DNA of 64,000 nt from CAVUQH01 sp963774445 (lineage in GTDB: Bacteria; Myxococcota_A; Polyangia; Haliangiales; Haliangiaceae): assembly GCA_963774445.1 (NCBI GenBank), contig CAVZFC010000019.1, forward strand, positions 682,001-746,000. Reading direction: 5' to 3'. Positions 28,284 through 37,439 of the stretch are shown here, in pieces (within the stretch, counting starts at the first letter, position 1; every line of letters begins with the position of its first letter). Made by a program: the position numbers and the translations under genes. Below the pieces are notes generated by a model. That model was not told the origin of the DNA, did not search any database, and was given only the letters and a program-made list of their open reading frames with translations.

Positions 28284-28880
28284 ATGATGCGTGTCGCGCT
28301 CCCGATCTTCTTGTCGCTCACCTGCCTTGCCATCACGGCTTGTGGCGATCCCCCTCCGAGCAAGTATCCGACGCAAGAAGTTCACGTCGAGGACACGACC
28401 CTGGGGGTCGGTGACGTCTTCGAGGTGCGCGTCTTTCGACAGAAGGATCTCAGCGCGGAATACCGGGTCAACAGCGAGGGGAGCATCAACTTCCCGCTGA
28501 TCGGCAAGGTGGTGGTGACCGGCAAGACCCCCGTCGCCGTCGAGGACGAGATCCGGACACGACTGGCCGACGGATACCTTCGCGACCCTCAGGTCTCGGT
28601 ACTCGTCAAGGAATACAACTCCAAGACCATCTCCGTCTTCGGCGAGGTGAGGAAGACCGGCACGCTGTCCTATGCGGAGGGGATGACCATCGTTGACGCG
28701 ATCTCGCAGGCGGGGGGATTCACCGACATGGCGCGGAAGAACGCCGTAACGGTGACGAGGAAAGGGCCGAAACACAGCAAACGGTACACGGTTCCCGTCG
28801 AGTCGATCGGGCAGGGAAAGGCGACGAACTTCTTCGTCCGCCCGGGTGATGTCGTGTTCGTGCCCCGCCGGCTCTGGTAA
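28284..28880 (+). CDS. Polysaccharide export lipoprotein, short Wza/OPX type
   Basis: 198 residues. A lipoprotein signal has its lipobox at LAITAC (~18-22). The polysaccharide-export domain runs from VGDVFEVRVFRQKDLSAEYRVNSEGSINFPLIGKV, and one SLBB-like domain from KTISVFGEVRKTGTLSYAEGMTIVDAISQAGG. It lacks the second SLBB and the C-terminal helix that forms the outer-membrane pore in E. coli Wza, so it probably needs another protein to cross the outer membrane. A GGGA sits just before two adjacent ATGs (28,284 and 28,287). The ligase starts three bases after its stop. Confidence 0.9.
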   Translation: MMRVALPIFLSLTCLAITACGDPPPSKYPTQEVHVEDTTLGVGDVFEVRVFRQKDLSAEYRVNSEGSINFPLIGKVVVTGKTPVAVEDEIRTRLADGYLRDPQVSVLVKEYNSKTISVFGEVRKTGTLSYAEGMTIVDAISQAGGFTDMARKNAVTVTRKGPKHSKRYTVPVESIGQGKATNFFVRPGDVVFVPRRLW

Positions 28881-28883
28881 GCG

Positions 28884-31206
28884 ATGCCGAGGAAGCGCGA
28901 CCGACTGGCCGAGGGCTTCGCCGCGGCAACGCTCGCGGTCGGCGTGCTCGCGATCGGCGGGGCGCCACGGTGGGCAGCGCTGTCCACGGCCGCCCTTGCA
29001 CTCGCGGGAGCGTCCTGTTTTCTCGCCGCCAGGCGGAGTGCCGTATCGGCGCTGATTCCGTTTCTCGTCGCCACAGCCGCGCTGACCGCACTGCAGTGGG
29101 TGCCGCTCCCCGCGTCGGTGATCGAGGTCCTGTCACCTCGCAAGTACACGCTGATCAGCGACAATGCGCGCGCGCTGTCGGAGGGCCTCCCTCGGCTGTT
29201 CCCGATCTCGTATGATCCCCCGGCGACGCTGCTCGAGCTGATCAAGCTGATCAGCTATGCGGCATTCGGGCTGGTCTGCGTCCAATTGGCAACCCGGGAG
29301 CGCCAGCGGCGCCGCATCGTGCTCGCCAGCGTGGCCGCGGCGTGCACCCTCGCGGGGCTGGCCGTCATCCACGAGCTCGGCCATTTCGACTCGGTATACG
29401 GGCTCTACCCGCTGGACCAGTTGCCGCAGGTGCTGCTGGGCCCGGTGGTCAATCCCAACCACCTGGCGGCCGTGTTGGCGCTGGCAGCCCCGGTCACGAT
29501 TGGACTGGCGATCGAGGCCCGGGGAAACCGCCGGCTCCTGTGGGCCGGGGCCACGTTCCTCCTGGCTGCCGGCACGATGCTCACACGCTCCCGCGGCGGT
29601 TTCCTCGGCCTGGCTGTGGGATTGCTCGCCGGCGCGCTTCTCTGGGCGCTGCAGTACCGGAAGCAGCGTCCGCAGGCAAGCAAACGAATCTCCACCTCGT
29701 CCGCGATCGCGGCGGGCGTCGTCGGCGTCTGTGCAATGGTGCTGATTGGCGCGGCCACCGCCGGTGGCCTCCTGCACGACCTGGGGGCAACCAAGAGCGG
29801 CGAGCTCACGGGCACCGAGGGCAAGGCCGAGATCTGGCAAAAATCGGCGCCGCTGGCCGATCAGTTTCGCTATGCCGGCGTTGGCCGAGGAGCGTTTGGC
29901 TTTGCGTTCACCCGCCTGCAGCCCGACTCGCGGGTGACCCGCACCCACGTCGAGAACGAGTACCTCCAGGCGGTCATCGACTGGGGCGTCCCGGGAGCGG
30001 GTTTGGTGGCAGCACTGTTGGTGCTGCTCGCCTTGCCGATCCTTCGCCGGTGGAGCGCCGGGCCGGTCGAAGCGGGGATCATCGCGGGTTTCTTCGGTCT
30101 CGCCGCGCATTCTGTCTTCGACTTCGCGCTGCAAGTTCCAGGCGTCGCGCTGCCCGCGATCGGCCTCCTGGCCGTGATGGTCCCGGCGAAGCTCGAGCGA
30201 AAGGTGGCGAATCGCACGAAGCTGATCGCCGTCCGCGGAGCCGTGCTCGCGGCATCTCTCGTCTTCCTCGTCGCCGCCGCTACGTCTCCGGGGAAACAGG
30301 CTCGCAGCGAGAGCGTCGCCCTCAACGCGACCAGCTCGCCAAACCTGAGCGGCGCGCTGGAGGCATGGCACCGACATCCAGCCGACTACGTGCTGGCGGG
30401 AATCACGGCTCAGCAGATGCTGCTCGCGCGCGACCAGCGCAGCATCGCGGTGCTCAATCGCGCGCTCTACCTCGATCCGAAGCATCCGGCACTTCATGCC
30501 CTGGCGGCTCGTGCGCTGTATGCGTTCGGCAAGCGGGACCAGGCGCTGGTCGAGATGTCGCTCGCACTCGCGGACGCCATCCAGCGGCGGTCGCTCGTCG
30601 ACACCCTGGTCGGGATGTATTCCGATCCCGCAGAAGCCGCTCGCGGGGTGCCGACCGACGACGTCAACGCGGCGCTGGGCATCATCGACATGCTGCGGCG
30701 CCGACGACATCCCAGGGTGGCCGAGAGCCGCGGAGCGCCTCCGCGACGCTCACCCCAACGAGCCCGAGCCGCTGATTGTTCTCTCGCGCCTCGCATTGGA
30801 ACGGGGCGACGCGCAAAGCGCCCATGCCGCGGCAAAGCGCGCGCAGGAGCTCCGGGCGGATGGGACCAGTCTGGTGCTGCTGGCTCGCGCCATCGCCGCC
30901 GAAGGGGACCCGACCACCGCCATCGATATGCTCGACCAGGCCCTGTCCGAGCATCGAATCTACGCCCGGGCAGACGAGGCCGCCGCGTACGATGCGCTGG
31001 CCCGAATCCGCATCCGCAAGGGCGATCTCGACGGTGCGCACGCCAATCTCCTCCAGCTCCTGTCCCTGGCCACAACCCTCCCGGAACGGGCGCAGATCCA
31101 CCGCCGAATCGGCCGACTGGAGGAGCGCAGGGGCAATCAGCACCAGGCGGAAATCGAGCTCAACCGTGCGAAATCACAAGACAACGTTCCAAACAGTGCC
31201 CACTGA
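28884..31206 (+). CDS. O-antigen ligase/polymerase (Wzy_C family) with C-terminal TPR domain; one-base frameshift
   Basis: The restored protein is 773 residues. The N-terminal ~450 residues form a multi-span membrane domain with the Wzy_C signatures SRGGFLGLAVGLL and THVENEYLQAVIDWGVPG. A soluble region of TPR-type helices follows (DPKHPALHALAARALYAFGKRDQAL; later PLIVLSRLALERGDAQSAHAAAKRAQEL). The frame breaks near 30,698 (one extra base in CGGCGCCGACGAC); after removal it is open to 31,206. It joins finished glycan to an acceptor or polymerises it at the outer face of the inner membrane. It lies three bases after the wza-type gene. Confidence 0.8.
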
Positions 31207-31283
31207 CCCGGCTGGCGGCCTGAACGCCGGCTAGTCTTCAGCCCACTGACTGTGGGAGATCAGCAGGACTCGTGCGCGCATCG

Positions 31284-33480
31284 ATGAAGGAACTGAACCG
31301 CCCTCGGCCCTCCCAGGAGCAGGAAGCCGACCAGTCGACCTCCGGCACTACGTCAACGTGCTGCGGAAGCGGGCATGGATCGTCGCCGCTGTGGTGGCCA
31401 TCGGCGTGACCGACCACCGTGCTCTACACGCTTCGCCAGCCGAACGTGTACCGCGCCAGCGCCAGCGTGATCATCGACCCGCAGCCACCGCAGGTCTTCG
31501 GCTCCAAGGTGCAGGAGGTCATCCAGCTCGGTACCGCCGGCTACTGGTCGAACCAGGACTACTACAACACCCAGGTCGAGATCCTGAAGAGCTACGACCT
31601 GGCGAAGATGACCGTCGTCCGCAACGACCTCCAGCACGACGAACGGCTGGTTCCGACGAGAGCCCGAACGACACGCGCACCGAGGAGGAGCTCATCGACG
31701 ACGCGGCGACCGCGGTCAAGCGATCGCTGGACGCCAGCCAGGATCGCGACAGCCGGATCGTTCGCGTGTACGTGAACAACACCAATCCGCAGCTCGCCAT
31801 CGACCTCGCGAACAAGCACATCGACACATTCCTCGCCTACACCCGCGGCCTGCGCACGCGAAGGCAGCGGCAGCGTCGGCGAGTACTTGGCTCGCGAGCT
31901 GGACCGCGCCGAGAAGGAGCTGCAAAGAAAACGAGCAGGCGCTGTACAAGTTCAAGAAGGAAAACGACATCCTGTCGGTCTCGCTCGAGGACAAGCAGAA
32001 CATCCTGGCGGCGGACATCGCTCGCTACACCAACGCGCACAGTGAGGCGAAGATCGCCACGGCTGTCGCTCGAGGCGGTCCGCGAGCGGGCGCAGAAGCT
32101 CTCCGACGACCGACATCTGTCGTCCCCGATCTTCGGCCTCACCGACAGCGAGTACGACTGTCGAGCAAATCAAGAGCCAGCTGTCCGACGGAGAAACAGC
32201 GACTGGCCGAGCTGGGCGAGGAGCTGGGCCCGAAGTATCCCGAATACGTAAACCAGGTCCAGAAGGTCCACGAAATCGAGGACTCGCTCGAAGACCGAGG
32301 CACAGCGCGTTTCGCGAGAGATCGACGAGAAGTACAAGGCCGCGCTGGCGAAGGAGCAGAAGTACGCCGCCGAGATCGAGCGACTCAAGCAGGAAGCGTT
32401 CGAGCTGGGGCCAAAGTCGATCGAGTACAACCGCTACAAGCGCCAGTACGACCACGCGGAAGAGAACTACAACCTGGTGCTCAGCCGGCTGCAGACCAAC
32501 GACATGGCCGGCCGCAACAAGGAAATCAACATCCGCTCGCACAGCTCGGCGCGGGCCGCGCCGAAGGTGGCGCCGCGAATGAGGCTGAACATCGCGCTGG
32601 CGTTCGTGCTGTCGCTGTTGCTCGGCGTCGGGCGTGGCCTTTGCGGTCGAGCAACTGGATCAGACGATCAAGTCCGGCGAGGCGATCGAGCGCGCGGTCG
32701 GAGGCGCCGCTGCTCGGCATCATCCCAATGGTCGAAGAAGCTGGACCGCGTGGCGATTTCGCGCTGAACGGAGACCGCGACCTGTTCGTGTTCCGCAACC
32801 CGAAATCGCGCGTCGCAGAGTGTTGCCGATCCATTCGCACGAACATCTTGTTCAGCACGTGCGGATCGAGCGCAGAAAGAGCCTGGTCGTGTCGAGCCCG
32901 CGACCGCAAGAGGGCAAGACGACGACTGCCGTCTATCTGGCGACCACCATGGCGCAGAGCGGCCAGACGGTGCTGCTTGGTCGACACCGACCTGCGCCGT
33001 CCCCGCCTTCACAAATCGCTCAACGTGGCCCGGAACATCGGCCTCACCAACATGATCGTCGGCGAGGCCACGATGGATGAGGCGGTCAAGAACACCGAGG
33101 TGCCCAACCTCTTCGTTCTGGCCGTCTGGGCCCAATCCGCCCAACCCCGCCGAGCTCCTGCTCACCGAGAAGTTCCGCGCGGTGATGGAAGAGCTCGAGG
33201 CCAATTTCGATCGAATCATCTTCGACTCGCCACCGCTGCTCGCAGTAACAGACGCCGTGGTGCTCGCGCGCAACGCCGACGGGGTGATTCTCGTCGTCCG
33301 TGCCGGCGAAACGACGCTCGACGACGCAACCCAAGCTGCGCGCCAGCTGCGGGACGTGGACGCCGAGATCCTCGGAACGTCGTTCTCAACGACACCGATG
33401 TCAGCGATCGGCGCTACGGCTACTATCAGTACTATGCGCACGCGTACTCCGACCACGGGGATGCCGAGCAACCCGCGTAG
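31284..33480 (+). CDS. Wzc-type chain-length determinant / tyrosine autokinase; many frameshifts
   Basis: About 730 residues when about seventeen indels are resolved. The Wzz-like part has DLRHYVNVLRKRAWIV and VYRASASVIIDPQPPQVFG, a long periplasmic coiled coil (ARELDRAEKELQ, KYPEYVNQVQKVHEIED) and a second membrane span (~32,585-32,660). The BY-kinase has Walker A SSPRPQEGKTTTAVYLAT, Walker A-prime VDTDLRRPRL and Walker B IIFDSPPLLAVTD. It ends in a Tyr cluster, YGYYQYYAHAY, for trans-autophosphorylation. Nearly all breaks are single extra bases after which the conserved frame resumes. It follows the ligase by 77 bp and would couple polymer length to export. Confidence 0.85.
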
Positions 33481-33530
33481 TCACGGCGTCATTGGAGAGA
33501 GTTCGATCGGGAATCCGTGACGAGCGCGCG

Positions 33531-34662
33531 ATGAAGAAGATCCCCGTCGCATCTCCCGATATCGGTCCGCTCGAGGAACGCTACGTCGCGGAGGCCGTGC
33601 ACTCCGGCTGGGTGTCCTCCCTCGGTGAGTTCGTAGACCGGTTCGAACGCGACTTCGCCAGCTACTGCGGAACTGCCAAGGGGTCGCGCTGAGCAACGGC
33701 ACCGACGCCCTGTTCATCGCCCTCAAGGCACTCGGCATCGGTCCGGGCGACGAAGTCATCGTCCCATCGTTGACGTTCGTGGCGGTTCCCGCGGTCGTGC
33801 TCCATTTGGGAGCAGAGCCGGTGATCGTCGACGTGCACCCGGACTACTGGTGCCTGGATCCCGCTGCCGTCGAACGCGCCCTGTCGGCGCGCACCAAGGC
33901 GATCGTCGCGGTCCACGTCTACGGCCACCCGGCAGACATGGATCCACTGCTCGAGCTCGCCCGACCTCGACGGCGTGAAAGTCGTCGAAGACTGCGCCGA
34001 GGCTCACGGCGCCACGTACCAAGGGCAGGATCGTCGGCTCCATCGGAGACGTCGGGTGTTTCTCGTTCTACGGCAACAAGATCATCACGACCGGAGAGGG
34101 CGGCATGGCCGTCACCGACGACGCCGAGCTCGCGGCGCGGATGCGTTTCCTCAAAGACCACGCGATGGATCCCGACTCGGCGGTATTTTCACCCCGAGGC
34201 TGGCTTCAACTGCCGGATGACCAACATCCAGGCAGCGCTCGGCTGCGCCCAGCTCGAGCGGATCGACCGAGCTGCAGGACAAGCGCAATCGCGTCCTCGC
34301 CGACTACCGCGAACATCTGCGCGAGGTCAGCGATGTCTCGCTCAATCCGGCGATGCCGTGGGCAGATCCGGTCAACTGGATGGTGTGTGCCACGCTCAGC
34401 GACCAGATTGCGTCGGCGACGCGACGCCATTGCGGCCCAGTTGCGCAGCGAGGGCATGGACACGCGGCCATTCTTCATTCCCTGCGAGCAGATGCCGCCG
34501 TACGCCAAGTGCCGCGTCGTGGGCGCCGATGGTAATGCTGCTCCGGTGAGCGCGCGACTGGCGGCCGCAGGCCTCAATCTGCCCTCGAGCCCGGGGCTGC
34601 AGCCCGACGAGGTCGAGTGGTGCGCAAACAGCCTCGCCTCTGCGGTGGCCGGTTCCCGATGA
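33531..34662 (+). CDS. DegT/DnrJ/EryC1-type sugar aminotransferase; several frameshifts
   Basis: A PLP-dependent fold I enzyme of ~375 residues. The N-terminus is MKKIPVASPDIGPLEERYV; then LSNGTDALFIALKALGIGPGDEVIVPSLTF, VVEDCAEAHGA, and the PLP lysine in CFSFYGNKIITTGEGG. At least six single-base indels interrupt it (near 33,680, 33,960, 34,026, 34,170, 34,268 and 34,425). Each joins two recognisable parts of the family sequence. It would transaminate a keto-sugar nucleotide, plausibly the CapD product, to an amino sugar. The TGA overlaps the first sulfotransferase ATG (ATGA). Confidence 0.85.
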
Positions 34663-35636
34663 GCGCCGCGCCGGTATTCGTCGTGGGCAACCGTCGCTCA
34701 GGAACGACGATGTTGCGGCTGATGCTCGCCTCCCACCCGAACATCGGCATCCCCCCGGAAGGCGGCTTCGTCGTCACCATGGGCTGGCTATGGGGAGGCT
34801 CGCGATTGTCACCCAGCGACTATCCGGCGCTGGTCGAGCGCTTCTTCGCTGAGAACAACGCGCAGGACTGGGAGATCTCTCCGGAACAACTGACCGAGGC
34901 GCTCCACGACCGCGCTCCGCAGACCTTCGGCGACTTCGTGGACACGGTCTATCGCCGGTACCTCCAGATCCGCTTCCCGGACAAGTCTCGCTGGGGCGAC
35001 AAAACGACCTGGTATCTCGACCACCTGCTGCTGATTTCCGAGGTGATACCCAACGCGGTCTTCGTCCACCTGATTCGGGACGGTCGCGACGTCGCCTGTT
35101 CGTATCGAAACACGGAGCACCTGACGCATGACATCCAGAAGATCGCGCTGGAGTGGGCCACCAGCATGGAGACGGCGCGGCGCGCCGCGTCGATGTTTGG
35201 TCCCAAGCGTTTCCTCGAGCTCCACTACGAAGCACTCACGGCGGATCCCCACCGCGAGCTCGAGCGGATCTGCAGATTCCTCGGGGAGGAGTTCAGCGAC
35301 GAGATGCTGACCTTCCACGTGCACAATCGCGAAAAGGGGCTCGAGCCCGAGCGACACATGGGCTGGAAGGGCAAGACCAAGAAGCCCGCAGACACGCAAT
35401 CGATCGGCCGCTGGAGGGCAGAGCTCCCCGAAGAGGCGGCCGCCGTGTTCGAGCGCATCGCCGGGCCCGCGCTGGAGAGCAGAGGCTACGAGCTGACCTT
35501 TCCACGCGGCTCGATCGTCGAGAGGCTGGGCGCCGACATACACGTGCGCGCGTTCGGTGCCTACTGGCGCGGCAGGCAGTCGCTGCGCGGTCCAAAGGCA
35601 CGCATCAAGCGACAACTGCGAGCGGCGCGTACATGA
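34659..35636 (+). CDS. PAPS-dependent sulfotransferase (first of three)
   Basis: 325 residues. The 5-prime-phosphosulfate loop is VVGNRRSGTTML (residues 8-19). The 3-prime-phosphate motif is HLIRDGRDVACSYRN (~135-150), and KSRWGDKTTWYLDH fits the bacterial Sulfotransfer family. A conserved tail includes WKGKTKKPADTQSIGRWR. The gene overlaps the upstream aminotransferase by ATGA. With PAPS made by the cys operon 15-18 kb upstream, it probably sulfates a sugar of the exopolysaccharide. Acceptor unknown. Confidence 0.85.
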   Translation: MSAAPVFVVGNRRSGTTMLRLMLASHPNIGIPPEGGFVVTMGWLWGGSRLSPSDYPALVERFFAENNAQDWEISPEQLTEALHDRAPQTFGDFVDTVYRRYLQIRFPDKSRWGDKTTWYLDHLLLISEVIPNAVFVHLIRDGRDVACSYRNTEHLTHDIQKIALEWATSMETARRAASMFGPKRFLELHYEALTADPHRELERICRFLGEEFSDEMLTFHVHNREKGLEPERHMGWKGKTKKPADTQSIGRWRAELPEEAAAVFERIAGPALESRGYELTFPRGSIVERLGADIHVRAFGAYWRGRQSLRGPKARIKRQLRAART

Positions 35637-35697
35637 AGATCTTCTTCGGCCACGCCCGGTATGTCCGAGGAACGACCGCGGCAATGGAGCGGGCACT

Positions 35698-36609
35698 GTG
35701 AAGCTCGTCATCGTAGCGCTTCGGCGATCCGGGACGACAGCTTTCTGGTCGGCCTTTCGACAGGATCCCCGGCTCGTTTGCTTCAACGAACCGTTCAATC
35801 CACAGCTCGCCAGCGTCGGCGCGAAGACCTGGGGGCACCGCTCCGTCCACTCTGAATATGTGCGGCTTCTGGAGCGAGATGCCACCCAGTTCTGGCGGCA
35901 CTACCGTCCCATCGCGCCGGAGGAGGAGCTCGCGGCCGGGTACTCGGATCGACAGCGAGACTACCTCCGCTACCTGCTCGAGCAGTCCGAGCACGTATGC
36001 ATCGATACGACTCGTTCTTACTGCAAGCTCGACGACCTCCATGCGATGTGCACCGAGGGGATCGTGGTTCATCTCTTTCGGCCCCCTCATCGGTTCGCGA
36101 GCTCGATTCTGGTACCCAACGACCATTTGATACGCCGCAATCCAAGGAGTTGGCGGCGGGAATGGACGCTGGCTCGCCGCAAAGTTTCCAACGCGCTGAG
36201 CCGGCGCGCGTTCTGGCGTCTAGCCGAACCCAAAGCCTTCGACTACAGCAAGGTGCTCCGACGCGGGACGCTTGGTCAGTTCGCCAAACACGCACAAGAG
36301 CTCGGCCTCGATCCGGACGTCGTGGATCAGATGCCCGCAGTCGGCAGACTCCTGGTCCTGTGGAAGCTCGCGTACGACGAAGTCGAGACGCGGGGGCGAG
36401 CGCTGTGGGGAGACCGCTTCATCTCGGTCAATTTCCACGATTTTGCACGCGAGCCGGAGCGCACGCTCGCGCGAGTCTACGAAAAGACGGGGGTAACCAT
36501 GCCAAACCTCGACCTTGGATACGTTCGCCCGCCCACTCCGCTCGAATCTGAAGGCGACATTCGCTGGCAAGAATATTCACAGATGCTCGCGCTACCCGAG
36601 TATCGATGA
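35698..36609 (+). CDS. Sulfotransferase-family protein (second of three)
   Basis: 303 residues from GTG 35,698. The P-loop-like 5-prime-PSB motif is at the very start: MKLVIVALRRSGTTAFW (R9-R10-S11-G12-T13-T14). CFNEPFNPQLAS follows, and VVHLFRPPHRFASSIL at ~125-140 stands where the 3-prime-phosphate site is expected, less canonical than in its neighbours. C-terminal GYVRPPTPLESEGDIRWQEY resembles sulfotransferase tails. A 22-codon open frame (35,634-35,701) overlaps its start. Sequence similarity to the other two is limited to the cofactor loops, so this is not a recent duplication. Confidence 0.75.
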   Translation: MKLVIVALRRSGTTAFWSAFRQDPRLVCFNEPFNPQLASVGAKTWGHRSVHSEYVRLLERDATQFWRHYRPIAPEEELAAGYSDRQRDYLRYLLEQSEHVCIDTTRSYCKLDDLHAMCTEGIVVHLFRPPHRFASSILVPNDHLIRRNPRSWRREWTLARRKVSNALSRRAFWRLAEPKAFDYSKVLRRGTLGQFAKHAQELGLDPDVVDQMPAVGRLLVLWKLAYDEVETRGRALWGDRFISVNFHDFAREPERTLARVYEKTGVTMPNLDLGYVRPPTPLESEGDIRWQEYSQMLALPEYR

Positions 36610-36632
36610 CGCGCTGACATCGCGGAGTTCAT

Positions 36633-37439
36633 GTGAAGCTGCCAAGTCCCCTAGAGAAGAAGCTGTACGCCGCACGCACCCTAGTCAGGTCGGCACTCAG
36701 CACGCCGGTTGGCATCCGGCTCATGGACCACCGACCGGACGACCAGTATGTCGCTGCGTTCCCCCGCTCGGGAAGTACATGGCTGCGCACGATGCTGGTG
36801 AACATCGTGGACCCCACCGCGCACAGCAACCCGACCGTCTTCAACCAGACGATCCCCAGCACGAGCATTCGCAACACGCCGCTCGTTCGCAGCCGTCCGT
36901 CGCCGAGAATTCTGATGACCCACTCGTCGTGGCGAAAGCCCCTGAAGAGGGTCGTCTACGTGGTTCGCGATGGGCGCGATTCCCTGGTTTCCTTCTATCA
37001 CTACGTCATCATCCGCGCCGGTCGCACCGAGTCGTTCGAGGAGTTCTTCCGGATGTACGAGAAGAACGTCTTCGCCACACGGTGGGACCAGCATGTCATG
37101 TCATGGTTCGGTCCGGGAGCCAGACGGCTCGAGGACAACCTTCGAATCGTCCACTTCGAGGACCTAAAACGGGCAACGGACGAGGTCCTTCAGAACGTTG
37201 TCGAGTTCCTCGGGCTCGACAGTAGCGCTGAGCTCCGTGAGCGTGCCATCGAAGAGGCCAGCCTGGCGAACATGCGCCAGATTGAACGACGGCGGCGAGG
37301 CGAAGTGAAGAACGGAGCCAGCTTCTACCGCTCGGGCAAGGTCGGCGGCTGGAGGGACCTTCTAAACGGTCCACTGCTGGATCGGTTCCTCGCCAACGGC
37401 GGCGAGCGTGCGCTCCGAGTCGCCGGGTACGAGCCGTGA
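36633..37439 (+). CDS. PAPS-dependent sulfotransferase (third of three)
   Basis: 268 residues from GTG 36,633 behind CGGAG. It has AAFPRSGSTWLRTML (5-prime-PSB, residues 41-55), YVVRDGRDSLVSFYHYV (3-prime-PB, ~108-125) and the C-terminal GASFYRSGKVGGWRD, equivalent to the family's RKGxxGDWK loop. This is the pattern of the cytosolic Sulfotransfer_1 family. It follows the second sulfotransferase by 23 bp, so all three, the aminotransferase and the flippase gene are probably one transcript. Confidence 0.88.
   Translation: MKLPSPLEKKLYAARTLVRSALSTPVGIRLMDHRPDDQYVAAFPRSGSTWLRTMLVNIVDPTAHSNPTVFNQTIPSTSIRNTPLVRSRPSPRILMTHSSWRKPLKRVVYVVRDGRDSLVSFYHYVIIRAGRTESFEEFFRMYEKNVFATRWDQHVMSWFGPGARRLEDNLRIVHFEDLKRATDEVLQNVVEFLGLDSSAELRERAIEEASLANMRQIERRRRGEVKNGASFYRSGKVGGWRDLLNGPLLDRFLANGGERALRVAGYEP

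Noticed and set aside
31207..31283. GC-rich partial inverted repeat (GGCTGGCG / CGCCGGCT) after the ligase gene as a terminator
   Set aside because: The stem is imperfect and no T-run follows; the kinase gene downstream is probably cotranscribed.
31284..34662. Interpreting the kinase and aminotransferase as true pseudogenes
   Set aside because: Every break is a single-base slip, catalytic motifs and the Tyr tail are intact, and the flanking genes of the same pathway are whole.
35634..35701. 22-codon open frame (MKIFFGHARYVRGTTAAM..) between two sulfotransferase genes
   Set aside because: Its ATG overlaps the previous stop and its TGA overlaps the next GTG, so it could be a coupling leader, but it is too short to support as a gene.
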